Positions 8,840 to 17,217 of a DNA stretch of 64,000 nt are shown in pieces (position 1 is the first letter of the stretch; the number at the start of each line of letters is the position of its first letter). The position numbers and the translations under genes are program-made. Source of the DNA: a virus; the IMG/VR virus record IMGVR_UViG_3300042261_002269, positions 62,001 to 126,000 of that record. One strand, 5' to 3'. The notes under the pieces were generated by a model. That model was not told where the DNA came from and ran no database searches. It saw nothing but the letters and a program-made list of their open reading frames with translations.

Positions 8840-9151
8840 ATGGTTTACCACAATCGCAAAATTAAAGACAAAAAGCGGGTTGGCTTTAGAGGTCCCAAAA
8901 AGCGACAATCTGTGTTTCGTGCAGAATTAAATCGCAACTGGGAAATTGAATATGAAAAACTTGTAAAACAAATTTGCATTGATAATGATTTGAATATTAA
9001 TGATTTTATGTCAAATGATGAGCGTATTCCATGGGAACACACCTGGGACAATATTGAAAGTCAAGGTTATCGTTTGCGGTCTAGGTCTATTAAGGACAGG
9101 CTGTGGAATCATTCTTGGTTTAAGAAATGGCTTTGTCGAAGGTTTTGGTAA
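8840..9151 (+). CDS. Hypothetical basic protein
   Basis: 103 residues, strongly basic and Trp-rich, with an Arg/Lys-rich N-terminus (KIKDKKRVGFRGPKKRQ) that could bind nucleic acid. The GAAGGA ribosome binding site supports the start. Confidence 0.6.
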   Translation: MVYHNRKIKDKKRVGFRGPKKRQSVFRAELNRNWEIEYEKLVKQICIDNDLNINDFMSNDERIPWEHTWDNIESQGYRLRSRSIKDRLWNHSWFKKWLCRRFW

Positions 9152-9168
9152 TTTAGGACTTTAATCAC

Positions 9169-9516
9169 ATGAACGAAGAAAAACAGTACAGCACATTAAC
9201 AAAGTTGGCATTCAAGTTGTATGATAAACTGGAAGATTCTGACGAGGACGAGTGTTTCTATGAATTTGTGACAAACAACCTTCCCAAAGGATGGCAAATT
9301 GAGTGGTTTGATTGCGAAAGCGACGAAGATGATTTAGAACGAAATGAACTTTTGGTTGAACGTGCCATTTCTAAATCAAAGAAAAAACACAAGGTTTTCA
9401 CTTTCGCTTACAATGATAGTGGCTATCGTGACAACAGTCACATTATCATTGGTGCTCCATCATTTGAAAAGGTTGAAATGTTTTTGAAGGATTTATTGGC
9501 TAAGTTGAAAAATTAG
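9169..9516 (+). CDS. Hypothetical acidic protein
   Basis: 115 residues. A CFYEFV segment resembles the CFYEFVC / SFYKFVC motif of the minus-strand genes at 36892 and 37505, hinting at a shared small family. The centre is Asp/Glu-rich; the C-terminus is an amphipathic helix. Confidence 0.6.
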   Translation: MNEEKQYSTLTKLAFKLYDKLEDSDEDECFYEFVTNNLPKGWQIEWFDCESDEDDLERNELLVERAISKSKKKHKVFTFAYNDSGYRDNSHIIIGAPSFEKVEMFLKDLLAKLKN

Positions 9517-9529
9517 ACGGAGGAAAAGC

Positions 9530-10000
9530 ATGCACGATTTTTTTGATGACAAGGTTGAAGAGATTAAGGGTTTGTTTGGCAAATTTCCAGGCATTCAATT
9601 TTTAAATTCACAATTGGATGGGAAATCCATCCATATTTCGTTTACTATTGAGGATTTTTCTTCTCCAGTACAATTAGATTCTTTAAAAAGTATACTTTTT
9701 TGTTTAAATCACAGAACGATTTATTCTAGTGATCATACATGGTATTATGTATGTTATAACAAAACAGTTGATTATGTGATAGTAATCAAAGATATGGAAG
9801 AGTACATCAGAATGTTAAAAGAAGAATTATCTGATGTAGAATTTATAAATTCATTATCACAATTGGACCGTGAGCCATCAGAGTGGTGGATTGTAGACAC
9901 TGGGGATGTGGTAGGCACTGCCTATACAAAAGAGAATTTAGCAAGAGAGGCGGTTGAGGGATTTTCTGGCAGGAAGATGATACATGTAAAGAGGGTGTAA
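9530..10000 (+). CDS. Hypothetical protein, FPGIQFL family
   Basis: 156 residues, paralogue of the gene at 7483 (shared FPGIQFL and a C-terminal helix), with an extra ~45-residue C-terminal extension (WWIVDTGDVVGTAYTKENLA). An ACGGAGGAAAAGC ribosome binding site precedes the ATG. Confidence 0.65.
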   Translation: MHDFFDDKVEEIKGLFGKFPGIQFLNSQLDGKSIHISFTIEDFSSPVQLDSLKSILFCLNHRTIYSSDHTWYYVCYNKTVDYVIVIKDMEEYIRMLKEELSDVEFINSLSQLDREPSEWWIVDTGDVVGTAYTKENLAREAVEGFSGRKMIHVKRV

Positions 10001-10005
10001 TTGAG

Positions 10006-10281
10006 ATGAATGCTGAAGATAAGTTTGGTATAGAAGGAAATGGCCATGGTTGTAGTATAGGCGATAGTTTTGGAGATTGTGGTTATGGGTATGGTTTAGA
10101 AGATGGATGTGGTTTAGAAGGGGGTTATGGCAGCGGAGAAAGTGGGTGTAGTGGATTTAGCACAAAATACGGTTGTGGATTTGGACACAATCTCGATGAA
10201 TATAGTAGTGGAACTGGATATGGCGATGGTTGTGGGGATGGAAATCAAGGCGAAGACGATATAGATCGTTATTTGGATTGA
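10006..10281 (+). CDS. Glycine-rich GxGxG family protein (1)
   Basis: 91 residues, about one third Gly, with alternating Gly (CGYGYGLEDGCG, GTGYGDGCGDG), several Cys and an acidic end (EDDIDRYLD). No signal peptide. It is the first member of the plus-strand array. Alternating Gly of this kind can form polyglycine-II helices, as in phage S16 gp38 adhesin; here that is inference. Confidence 0.7.
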   Translation: MNAEDKFGIEGNGHGCSIGDSFGDCGYGYGLEDGCGLEGGYGSGESGCSGFSTKYGCGFGHNLDEYSSGTGYGDGCGDGNQGEDDIDRYLD

Positions 10282-10291
10282 AGGAGAATTT

Positions 10292-10861
10292 ATGACTCCA
10301 GAAGAGGCTTATTTCCATGCAAAAGACGTAGTTAAAGGTCGTTGGTTAGATGGAGAGGAGAAAATTGCTCAAGATGCAAGGCTTTCGTATTATTATGCCA
10401 AGGATATAATTAAAGGTCGTTGGTATGAAGGCGAAAAGGTAATTGCACAGAATGACCAATATTCTTGCTGGTATGCCATTAATGTGCTTAAGGCACGATT
10501 TCCATTTGGAGAGCCAGCAATTATGCGGGGCAATTTTTTCTATTATCGTATGTACATGAATTTTTTAAAAATTAAAGGAAAGCTTGTTATGGGTCACGAA
10601 CAGATGATTGAGCATAACGAAGAGGTATTTGAGGTTTTGAAGGTATATAAAGGGCATTATTTTACAGCCTTTTGGGTTTTGTTTCCAAATTGTCCGAGAG
10701 GCAGCAAGATTATGGTTTTTAGTAATGATGTTGCACCTCAGGAGCCATATACCAGAATTAAGCCTCATTTTGGGGAAGAGGGATCGCCTGTTGCTCGATA
10801 TGAGCCTACTGAAAATGGTTGGCATTGGGCTGTGATGTTTGCTAATCAGGAGGGATTTTGA
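10292..10861 (+). CDS. 26-residue repeat protein, 3 repeats plus C-terminal domain
   Basis: 189 residues. The first ~85 contain three units of the YA-x2-VIKGR-(F/W)xEGE-x2-IA family (VVKGRWLDGE, IIKGRWYEGE, VLKARFPFGE). The C-terminal ~100 residues are different: a beta-rich domain beginning near GHEQMIEHNEEVFEV, unique to this member. An AAGGAG ribosome binding site precedes the ATG. The repeats are predicted to form paired short helices. Confidence 0.7.
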   Translation: MTPEEAYFHAKDVVKGRWLDGEEKIAQDARLSYYYAKDIIKGRWYEGEKVIAQNDQYSCWYAINVLKARFPFGEPAIMRGNFFYYRMYMNFLKIKGKLVMGHEQMIEHNEEVFEVLKVYKGHYFTAFWVLFPNCPRGSKIMVFSNDVAPQEPYTRIKPHFGEEGSPVARYEPTENGWHWAVMFANQEGF

Positions 10862-11413
10862 ATGGAAGATATGTTTGATATATTGTTTGGCATTAGTCGT
10901 GAGCAGTTTATGGAAGATGTTAAATTACAAGTTATTATTCAAAACCCTGATTTGTTAGTTATGAAAAATTGTAAAATTTGTGGTGGTGACAGAACGATTG
11001 CTGGAGAGCCATGCCGTTGTTGCGAAGGCACTGGATTGCCGATTGAAATTAGCGACAGTGGCGAACAATATTTAGCATGGCGTGAACCAAGAAAAAATGA
11101 ATACTACTTGTTGATTCATTATAAACAAACAACAGCTACACTTGCATGTATGCAAAACATAAAAATTGAGAATGGTAAAATAACGCATTCTCCGCTTTCA
11201 CAAGAACAAATAGATAAAATTAAAGACGAAATTAATCGTGGTGTTGTGCGGGAAGTCGAGATGAACATTTGTGCTAATTCTCTTGAAGAGGCCAAGTTAG
11301 AGGCGATTGAAATCTTACAAAATTCAGGGGATATAGTGGTGAAGGTTGAGGAACGAGATTATGCTGGATGGGGTATTAAGAGTATAACTCAAAAAAAAGA
11401 GGAGGGATTTTGA
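10862..11413 (+). CDS. Protein with DnaJ-like Cys motif
   Basis: 183 residues. CKICGGDRTIAGEPCRCCEG (residues ~38-57) has CxxCxG-type spacing like the zinc-finger half-sites of DnaJ. A C-terminal segment (LEEAKLEAIEIL) is helical. The start abuts the previous stop (TGAATG). Role unknown. Confidence 0.6.
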   Translation: MEDMFDILFGISREQFMEDVKLQVIIQNPDLLVMKNCKICGGDRTIAGEPCRCCEGTGLPIEISDSGEQYLAWREPRKNEYYLLIHYKQTTATLACMQNIKIENGKITHSPLSQEQIDKIKDEINRGVVREVEMNICANSLEEAKLEAIEILQNSGDIVVKVEERDYAGWGIKSITQKKEEGF

Positions 11414-11414
11414 G

Positions 11415-11975
11415 ATGGAAACTACAGCTACATTTTTAAGAGCAAAAGTGGAACATTTTAGTTTTGTGACGGGGTTACTCCATGGTGGTCCAATTGATGT
11501 CAATGTAATTCTTGGCGTAACCATTTATAATGATCCAGATTATTACACAATGAATAGCGATTTGTTTCAATGTAATGATTTGATTTCATTTACTGAAGGC
11601 AAACAAGTTTTGGATCATGTTGTTACTGAAAGAGAGGCTTCTACTGGCAATATGGCAATTGTACAATTTCCAACAATTCCTGAGGAATTTGAAACAGAAA
11701 CTTGGGAATTGGATTGTAATGATGATCATAAATGGCAATTAAAGAAAAAAACTAAATATAGCGGAGTGAAATGGTTATCTAAAGAACACACTAATCCTTG
11801 GGACAGTCTATGTTGGGCAGTTATCAGATTTACATGTGATAATGTACAGGAAGAAAGCATAGAAAATGGCGAAATAGTACATGTTGAAGAAAAGCCTTAT
11901 CGATTTAGATTGAGGAAAGTTCTTCAGAAGATGTTGCCACAACCTAAGCATTTATCAGAGTATTGTGGAGCGTAA
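11415..11975 (+). CDS. Hypothetical protein
   Basis: 186 residues with mixed beta character and no recognised motif. The start follows the previous stop by one base and is preceded by GAGGGATTTTGAG, so translation is coupled. The end is joined to the next gene. Confidence 0.6.
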   Translation: METTATFLRAKVEHFSFVTGLLHGGPIDVNVILGVTIYNDPDYYTMNSDLFQCNDLISFTEGKQVLDHVVTEREASTGNMAIVQFPTIPEEFETETWELDCNDDHKWQLKKKTKYSGVKWLSKEHTNPWDSLCWAVIRFTCDNVQEESIENGEIVHVEEKPYRFRLRKVLQKMLPQPKHLSEYCGA

Positions 11976-12251
11976 ATGAAACAATTGACATTTTCTAAAC
12001 CTACGACATGCACTCACATCTATACTGATGGTCATGAGGAGCGAGTACGATACGGACAATATGAAGCAATACAGATAATTAAAGAAAATGGATGGGATGT
12101 CCACAGAACAAAGATTTTGACCGTTCCTACTTATTTGGTTACTGAAGTAACAAGATACGATGGTGTTAAAGTAATTTTTGATGAGCCATTTTATTGTATA
12201 GAGGCACAAGAATATGGTGATGGGAGCGGCAGATTAGCTAGGAGTATTTAA
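11976..12251 (+). CDS. Hypothetical protein
   Basis: 91 residues. It starts immediately after the previous stop (TAAATG) and ends right before a Gly-rich gene. A single-domain mixed alpha/beta protein; no motif recognised. Confidence 0.55.
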   Translation: MKQLTFSKPTTCTHIYTDGHEERVRYGQYEAIQIIKENGWDVHRTKILTVPTYLVTEVTRYDGVKVIFDEPFYCIEAQEYGDGSGRLARSI

Positions 12252-12545
12252 ATGAGTTGGACATACAGTTCTGGATGTGGTGAATATGGCAATGGACATG
12301 GAGAGGGATGTTGCAATGGAGCAGGATTAGATACTGGTCGTGGAAAAGGCGGTGGAACATATTGTGGAGATCAATTCTGTACCGGCTATGGCAATGGTTC
12401 TGCGGAAGGTTATGGTTATGGTGTTAGTGGCCATGGTTCAGGAGACGGGAGCGGTGCTGGTTCGTATTATTACTGTGGTGATTATGCAAATGGCATCGTA
12501 GTAGATGGTTTTGAAACTCCAAATGGAGAGGGGAAATATCGATGA
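12252..12545 (+). CDS. Glycine-rich GxGxG family protein (2)
   Basis: 97 residues. The segment EGYGYGVSGHGSGDGSGAGS is closely matched by the member at 15823, so the two are recent paralogues. Cys residues are scattered through the Gly-rich core; the short C-terminus is not Gly-rich. Confidence 0.7.
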   Translation: MSWTYSSGCGEYGNGHGEGCCNGAGLDTGRGKGGGTYCGDQFCTGYGNGSAEGYGYGVSGHGSGDGSGAGSYYYCGDYANGIVVDGFETPNGEGKYR

Positions 12546-12709
12546 AATACAAACCATGTCAGTGTTCGATTTGCGTTCAAAGAAGGCAGAAGTTTTCAAC
12601 TCTTTCAATGCAAGAAGTGATTTTTCGTCGCCAGAACATACTTAAAAGGATATGTTTGCCCGAATTGAACAAACCGTTTCCAAGTTTAAGAGGAAGTGAT
12701 GAACATTAA
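12542..12709 (+). CDS. Small Cys-rich basic protein
   Basis: 55 residues starting in an ATGA overlap with the Gly-rich gene. The N-terminus has CQCSIC, a compact metal-type motif; the remainder is Arg/Lys-rich. It overlaps the next gene by 11 bases. Confidence 0.5.
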   Translation: MKYKPCQCSICVQRRQKFSTLSMQEVIFRRQNILKRICLPELNKPFPSLRGSDEH

Positions 12710-12911
12710 AGAATTTAGAGAAAAACACAAAAAAGTCAGTTCACAACACAAGATTAAAATGCGTTGTGACATTTGTGGCAATGAGGGGTGGATAAGCAAA
12801 GGAGGTGCAGAGCGAAATATATTAAGAAACAGGCATTACATTGACAGAAGTTGTGCAATGACTTCTGTGGTGAAAATTGGTTTAGATTTGGTTAAAAAAT
12901 CAAAAATCTAA
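12699..12911 (+). CDS. Small zinc-finger-like protein
   Basis: 70 residues with a CDICGNEGW motif and a later Cys (RSCAM), suggesting one zinc site. An AAGAGGAAG ribosome binding site precedes the ATG; a GTG three bases earlier is possible. Confidence 0.55.
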   Translation: MNIKEFREKHKKVSSQHKIKMRCDICGNEGWISKGGAERNILRNRHYIDRSCAMTSVVKIGLDLVKKSKI

Positions 12912-12965
12912 ACCTTCTCCTTTGTGTTTTTCCATGAGTTCTTCAGCTTTTTTCATTGCTTTTTA

Positions 12966-12974
12966 TGTTATAAT
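12966..12974 (+). promoter_or_regulatory. Extended -10 promoter
   Basis: TGTTATAAT is a perfect -10 (TATAAT) with the extended TGn motif, 22 bases before the ATG of a Gly-rich gene and after a 54-base gap without a gene. No good -35, as is normal for extended -10 promoters. Confidence 0.55.
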
Positions 12975-12995
12975 AGAGTAAAGGTGGAAAAATTT

Positions 12996-13280
12996 ATGTC
13001 TGAAATTGAGGTGGATGGATTTGGTTGTGGTTTAGGAGATATTGACGATTTTAGTGGTGGATTTGGATCAAAATGTGGCTGCGGATTCGGGTATGGCATT
13101 GCTTCAGGATATGGCAATGACAATTACAATGGATCGAGTGAAAACTTTTATAAATACCATTCTACTAATGGTTCAGAAAATGGGTCTGGTTATGGTAGTG
13201 ATGAAGGATGGGCACAGGGGCAAGGTGCCCCATGCGGTGGTAGATGTCATGGAAGCACCAAAAAGTATATGTGGGTATGA
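12996..13280 (+). CDS. Glycine-rich GxGxG family protein (3)
   Basis: 94 residues. The N-terminus DGFGCGLGDIDDFSGGFGS is nearly shared with the member at 14030. The start was chosen at the ATG after AAAGGTGG; an upstream in-frame ATG lies before the promoter and was rejected. The C-terminus is Cys/basic (GGRCHGSTKKY). Confidence 0.7.
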   Translation: MSEIEVDGFGCGLGDIDDFSGGFGSKCGCGFGYGIASGYGNDNYNGSSENFYKYHSTNGSENGSGYGSDEGWAQGQGAPCGGRCHGSTKKYMWV

Positions 13281-13295
13281 AAGGAATTATTTACA

Positions 13296-13490
13296 ATGTT
13301 TACTTTAACAGATACTACTCAAATTGCGTGCTATGGAACTTCTTTTAAAAGTTTGGCAGACGCTAAGAATTGTGCTATTTCTTTGCAAGAATCAGGTTTA
13401 TGCAAATCATATAGTATTGGGAAGTATACCGAAGAAGGCCATGTAGAAGTTTACAATTCAAATAAGGAATACACACATGAGTTATTCTGA
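13296..13490 (+). CDS. Small hypothetical protein
   Basis: 64 residues, not Gly-rich; an alpha/beta pattern with an AKNCAISLQESG helix. It overlaps the next Gly-rich gene by 14 bases and has an AAAGGAATT ribosome binding site. Confidence 0.55.
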   Translation: MFTLTDTTQIACYGTSFKSLADAKNCAISLQESGLCKSYSIGKYTEEGHVEVYNSNKEYTHELF

Positions 13491-13755
13491 TTTAGAAAGT
13501 GGTCACAGAAATGGAAATGGTCATGGGAATGGCATTTTCGCAAATGGTCATGGTTATAGAGATGGGTCAGGTTATGGAAATATCGAGGATTATGACGGAA
13601 CCATAGGTCATGGAGAGGAAGATGCAGATGCATCAATGCTAAATCATGGTTATGGATTTGGTAACCCTGAAGGTTCTGGTCTAGAAAGTACTAAAAATAA
13701 ATGTTGTGGTCATGGAGATTATAATGAATATGAATGCACAAGGAGTATTGAATGA
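13477..13755 (+). CDS. Glycine-rich GxGxG family protein (4)
   Basis: 92 residues; tandem duplicate of the next gene. Shared landmarks are LESGHRNG, FANGHGY, an LNHGYGFG segment and a KCCGHGDY end. Confidence 0.7.
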   Translation: MSYSDLESGHRNGNGHGNGIFANGHGYRDGSGYGNIEDYDGTIGHGEEDADASMLNHGYGFGNPEGSGLESTKNKCCGHGDYNEYECTRSIE

Positions 13756-14033
13756 CGAAAAATTGTGGTTATCCTGAAAGTGTTGGTCTAGAAAGCGGTC
13801 ATAGAAATGGATATGGCTATGGAATTGGCGTTTTCGCAAACGGTTATGGTTATAAAGACGGAACGGGCCATGGACTTCATTATGTACAAAATTACGATTT
13901 AGGCATAGGTTATGGAGAAGGAGATGAATATGCAGACTTCCTGCTAAATCATGGTTATGGATTTGGTATTCCTTCAGGTTCTGGTGGCGAAAGTACTAAA
14001 GATAAATGTTGTGGTCATGGAGATTATACATGA
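13752..14033 (+). CDS. Glycine-rich GxGxG family protein (5)
   Basis: 93 residues, tandem copy of the preceding gene with the same landmarks (LESGHRNG, FANGYGYKDG, LNHGYGFG, CCGHGDY). It begins in an ATGA overlap, showing duplication with translational coupling kept. Confidence 0.7.
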   Translation: MTKNCGYPESVGLESGHRNGYGYGIGVFANGYGYKDGTGHGLHYVQNYDLGIGYGEGDEYADFLLNHGYGFGIPSGSGGESTKDKCCGHGDYT

Positions 14034-14353
14034 ACAGTGATAGTAATGGATTTGGTTGTGGTTTAAGTGATATTGATGATTTTAGTAGTGGATTTGGATC
14101 AGAATATGAATTTGGATTTGGATATGGTATTGGCAATGGATTTGGGAGCGAAGATTGTGGCGGGTCAAGTGGAAATTTTTGCGACTATGTTTCAAGTCAT
14201 GGTTTAGAGGATGGGTCTGGTTATGGTGATGATGATGAAAAACATCTTGTACAAGATTTACATTATGACACTCCAAGATTCACTTGTTCTATGATTGGAA
14301 CAGGCTATGGACTTCTACACAAGAGGAATTTAATTAATGAAACACACAATTGA
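14030..14353 (+). CDS. Glycine-rich GxGxG family protein (6)
   Basis: 107 residues, paralogue of the 12996 gene (NGFGCGLSDIDDFSSGFGS). It starts in an ATGA overlap; a longer start within the previous gene was rejected. The last ~35 residues (HYDTPRFTCSMIGTGYGLL) are less Gly-rich. Confidence 0.7.
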   Translation: MNSDSNGFGCGLSDIDDFSSGFGSEYEFGFGYGIGNGFGSEDCGGSSGNFCDYVSSHGLEDGSGYGDDDEKHLVQDLHYDTPRFTCSMIGTGYGLLHKRNLINETHN

Positions 14354-14648
14354 CCTGAAACAGTTGGAAGAAAAATTAGCATTTGTACCATCGTTGCCGA
14401 AGATGCTTGCCGCTAGTTCTGGCATAGCAAGTGGTTTTGGACATAAAGATGGCAAGGGTTTTGGAGAATCTTTTTTAGTAAGCGGTTTTGGGCGAAAAGA
14501 AGGAGTAGGTCATAGTTGTAGCTACGGCGAATGCTCTGATGGATATGGCACTGGCACTGGCCATGGCGAAGGCTTACATATTGATTTAGGTCGTGGAATT
14601 TGTGGAGAGGGAGCGGGAGTAATTCAAGATTGCACTGGAAATGGATAA
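14337..14648 (+). CDS. Glycine-rich GxGxG family protein (7) with helical leader
   Basis: 103 residues. A non-Gly N-terminal leader of ~27 residues (MKHTIDLKQLEEKLAF) precedes the Gly-rich core. The minus-strand member at 57043 also begins with a short Lys/Leu helix, so these leaders may be a docking element. Overlaps the previous gene by 17 bases. Confidence 0.68.
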   Translation: MKHTIDLKQLEEKLAFVPSLPKMLAASSGIASGFGHKDGKGFGESFLVSGFGRKEGVGHSCSYGECSDGYGTGTGHGEGLHIDLGRGICGEGAGVIQDCTGNG

Positions 14649-14676
14649 AAATTTTGTTTAATAATGGAGAATATTG

Positions 14677-15087
14677 ATGCGTAAATTCCGATGGACATTT
14701 GAAGCGAGTGATAAAAACAGCAACATAGTATTTCGAGAAAGTTTTGTAAGACTGGATGAACGTCCAGTTGCCGAAGAAAATAATGGCGAGTTAAAGTTTT
14801 TAGACGGAAAAATCAAGATAATACAGTATTTTACGATGTATGAAGAAAAAGACAAAGCAAAAGAAGAATTTGATAAATTCAGCAATGCATCTCAGGCAAT
14901 AACGGCAACTCTTAGATTATATGATGGAATTGGAGATCTTCTTGAAGAATGGAAGTTTGAAGATGTTGAAATGGAATTAGATCGAGAGAATTCTATTTTT
15001 GAAGAGGGAAATATTATACCCACCTGGATAGTTTCTTATAAAAAAGCTAGTTACAGCAGTTTTTCTTATTGTGTGAAAAAATCATGA
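14677..15087 (+). CDS. Tail-tube-like (gp19-type) structural protein, tentative
   Basis: 136 residues, the only long non-Gly-rich protein within the array. It begins RKFRWTFEA and has ATLRLYDGIGDLLEEWKFED followed by a WIVSYKKASYS end. That strand pattern ('LYD-x-G-x2-EEW-x-F') resembles T4-type tail tube proteins. An AATGGAGA ribosome binding site precedes the ATG. It may be a tube or tail-completion protein, or a fold relative with another role. Confidence 0.42.
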   Translation: MRKFRWTFEASDKNSNIVFRESFVRLDERPVAEENNGELKFLDGKIKIIQYFTMYEEKDKAKEEFDKFSNASQAITATLRLYDGIGDLLEEWKFEDVEMELDRENSIFEEGNIIPTWIVSYKKASYSSFSYCVKKS

Positions 15088-15437
15088 ATAATATTGGCAA
15101 ATTTGGTTGTGGTCGTAGTTCGGGTTCTGGCTATATGTTTACTGAGGCAGGAACAGGCAATGGAGATGGTTTGTTTTTTGTTAGCGGTTTTTGTTCTAAA
15201 AGGGGAACAGGATATGGGCTTACCAGCAGATGGTATTCTGATAAAGGCACAGGTAATACTGTAGGTCATACTGGTTTTAATTATTCAGGTTGTGGAACAG
15301 GTTCTGGAGTAAGAACAGGCTCTGGCACTGGTAAGGGCGATGGGTATGGTTATGGCGAAAGTTATCTTTATAGCGAACATGATGGAGCAGGAACAGGAAG
15401 GGACTATAGTAATGGAAATGAATTGTTTATTGTATAG
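15084..15437 (+). CDS. Glycine-rich GxGxG family protein (8)
   Basis: 117 residues, starting in an ATGA overlap with the tail-tube-like gene, which ties the array to that gene's translation. Begins with GKFGCGRSSGSGYMF, shared with the next gene; Thr/Ser-rich variant (GTGSGVRTGSGTGKG). Confidence 0.7.
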   Translation: MNNIGKFGCGRSSGSGYMFTEAGTGNGDGLFFVSGFCSKRGTGYGLTSRWYSDKGTGNTVGHTGFNYSGCGTGSGVRTGSGTGKGDGYGYGESYLYSEHDGAGTGRDYSNGNELFIV

Positions 15438-15450
15438 GTGAGGAAAAATC

Positions 15451-15813
15451 ATGAAGATTAATGGTAAATTTGGTTGTGGTCGTAGTTCAGGTTTTGGTTA
15501 TATGTTCAATGCAGGAGTGGGCTCTGGAGATGGCTGGCATGCTGGCGGTTCTTGTTCTGTGAGTGGAACAGGCTATGGACTTCACGGCCACATGGATTCT
15601 GAAGCAGGAACAGGCAATGCTGAAGGACATACTGGATTTGATTATACAGGTTGTGGAACAGGCTTTGGAATTAATCCTGGCTCTGGTTCTGGTGTATTTT
15701 CTGGCAAAGGATATGGCTCAGGCGACAGTTTTACTTATAGTAAACATGATGGGACAGGAGAGGAACACTGTTTCGATCATTGTTATGGAAAAAAGGAATT
15801 ATTAATTGTATAG
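15451..15813 (+). CDS. Glycine-rich GxGxG family protein (9)
   Basis: 120 residues, tandem duplicate of the preceding gene: both have GKFGCGRSSG-x-GYMF, GHTGF-x-Y-x-GCGTG and an end in E/K-LLIV or LFIV. The pair shows gene-scale duplication inside the array. Confidence 0.7.
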   Translation: MKINGKFGCGRSSGFGYMFNAGVGSGDGWHAGGSCSVSGTGYGLHGHMDSEAGTGNAEGHTGFDYTGCGTGFGINPGSGSGVFSGKGYGSGDSFTYSKHDGTGEEHCFDHCYGKKELLIV

Positions 15814-15822
15814 GTGATTCTA

Positions 15823-16125
15823 ATGAATAATGGAAGCGGAATGGGCTATCTCGATGGTTCAGGATGTGCCCAACACAGTTGCGATACAGAGATTGGCAGC
15901 GGAAAAGGTGCTGGAATATATTGCGAAGGTGATAATATCGGCAATGGCTATGGCAATGGCTGTACAGATGGGTACGGTTATGGCAGTGATGGTCATGGCT
16001 CAGGAATAGGCACTGGTTCTGGTTCGTATTATAATGATGGCTATGGACATGGACTTGAACTTGAGCGAGTGGTTCGATTAGGCCAAAGAGGTCATGAAAC
16101 TGCAATTGGAATTGGAGAATATTAA
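15823..16125 (+). CDS. Glycine-rich GxGxG family protein (10)
   Basis: 100 residues, paralogue of the 12252 gene (TDGYGYGSDGHGSGIGTGSG). The ATG nine bases after an in-frame GTG was chosen as start. The end (VRLGQRGHETAIGIGEY) is basic. Confidence 0.68.
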   Translation: MNNGSGMGYLDGSGCAQHSCDTEIGSGKGAGIYCEGDNIGNGYGNGCTDGYGYGSDGHGSGIGTGSGSYYNDGYGHGLELERVVRLGQRGHETAIGIGEY

Positions 16126-16364
16126 TGGAAGAATGTTTAAATAGTTTTGCTGGTCATGGTTCAGAGGATGGCACCGGTTGTGGTGGTGGTGACGATTTAT
16201 GGATCTACACAAAAAGCGGTCATGGCTGCGGCCATGAAGATTGTTGTGGATTTGGCAGTATGAGAGGCACAGGTTATGGAGAAGGATGTGGCGACGGGTG
16301 GGGTTATGGAAAAGGATCTGGAAATGGAAATCAGAATTACAACTACGAAACTAGTGGTCCATAG
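16125..16364 (+). CDS. Glycine-rich GxGxG family protein (11)
   Basis: 79 residues, shortest array member. It starts in a TAATG overlap. It contains HGCGHEDCCGFGSMRG and a GDGWGYGKGSGNGN run. Confidence 0.66.
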   Translation: MEECLNSFAGHGSEDGTGCGGGDDLWIYTKSGHGCGHEDCCGFGSMRGTGYGEGCGDGWGYGKGSGNGNQNYNYETSGP

Positions 16365-16366
16365 AT

Positions 16367-16642
16367 TTGGAGACGGAAATGGAAACCCATGCATTTCTTG
16401 AATGTATTTCTAGTGGTCCAGGCTGCATTCCTAGTATTGACATGGAAACAGAAACAGGTCGAGGTCATGGCTATGGAGACGGAGATGGATCTGGTACGTT
16501 TTTGTGTAGTGGCTATGGCAATCAGAGCGATGTAAGTGACCAAGATGATGGGCGTGGCGGTGGAAGTGAAAGTGAATATGGACTAGATGGCGAATTTGGA
16601 TGTGATGAGGATGGAACTGGATTTGGAGGTGGTGATTTATGA
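16367..16642 (+). CDS. Glycine-rich GxGxG family protein (12)
   Basis: 91 residues; Gly plus Asp/Glu-rich, with a non-Gly N-terminal 22 residues (METEMETHAFLECISSG). The stop overlaps the next start. Confidence 0.64.
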   Translation: METEMETHAFLECISSGPGCIPSIDMETETGRGHGYGDGDGSGTFLCSGYGNQSDVSDQDDGRGGGSESEYGLDGEFGCDEDGTGFGGGDL

Positions 16643-16935
16643 GCGAACCTGATGGTTGTGGCTGGGGTCATGGCATTAGCCCTGGAATAGATTCTTCAGA
16701 TCATGGTTGGGCTTTTGGCCGTGTATCAAATCTTGATTATTGCGATTGTATTACTGGTTGTGGATACAATTGGGGAGATGGCTCTGGTGCAGGAAATATT
16801 TGGGGAGATGGCTCTGGTGCAGGAATTCTTCAGGAATTACAATATTACGATATTATTGATTTAGATACTATTGAGTGGTGTGGGCGTGGCATTGGTGCTG
16901 GAGAGGGAAATGGGAATGGAAAGGATTGTTTATGA
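16639..16935 (+). CDS. Glycine-rich GxGxG family protein (13)
   Basis: 98 residues. It contains a 30-base tandem duplication encoding WGDGSGAGNI then WGDGSGAGIL, direct evidence that members grow by unit duplication. Starts in an ATGA overlap. Confidence 0.68.
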   Translation: MSEPDGCGWGHGISPGIDSSDHGWAFGRVSNLDYCDCITGCGYNWGDGSGAGNIWGDGSGAGILQELQYYDIIDLDTIEWCGRGIGAGEGNGNGKDCL

Positions 16936-17207
16936 ATGATATTGAACTTTATGAATTACTTGGCGGAAGTCACGGCTGTGGATCAGCTACAGGTCAGGGA
17001 AATAACTGGAGTACTGGTTTTGGATGCGGTCGTGGCGTCGAATCAGGATTTTGTGGCGGCATGGATGCTGGATATGGTCCTAATTCTGACATCGGACATG
17101 GTCTAGGATATGGATCAGGTTCAGGTGGTGGATTAGAAGCTGGTTATGGTTGTGGATGTATTGAGGATGACGCTTATGGTTGTGGAACATGTCCTTTTTT
17201 AGATTAA
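16932..17207 (+). CDS. Glycine-rich GxGxG family protein (14)
   Basis: 91 residues, start in an ATGA overlap with the previous gene; a longer start within that gene was rejected. Gly/Cys-rich with GLGYGSGSGGGLEAGYGCG. Confidence 0.68.
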   Translation: MNDIELYELLGGSHGCGSATGQGNNWSTGFGCGRGVESGFCGGMDAGYGPNSDIGHGLGYGSGSGGGLEAGYGCGCIEDDAYGCGTCPFLD

Positions 17208-17217
17208 TGGGAGAATT

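Noticed and set aside
14082-16105. His-rich open frames on the minus strand (14082-14276, 15731-16105)
   Set aside because: They are antisense reads of Gly-rich genes; codons for alternating Gly give runs of His/Tyr/Asn on the other strand. No ribosome binding sites.
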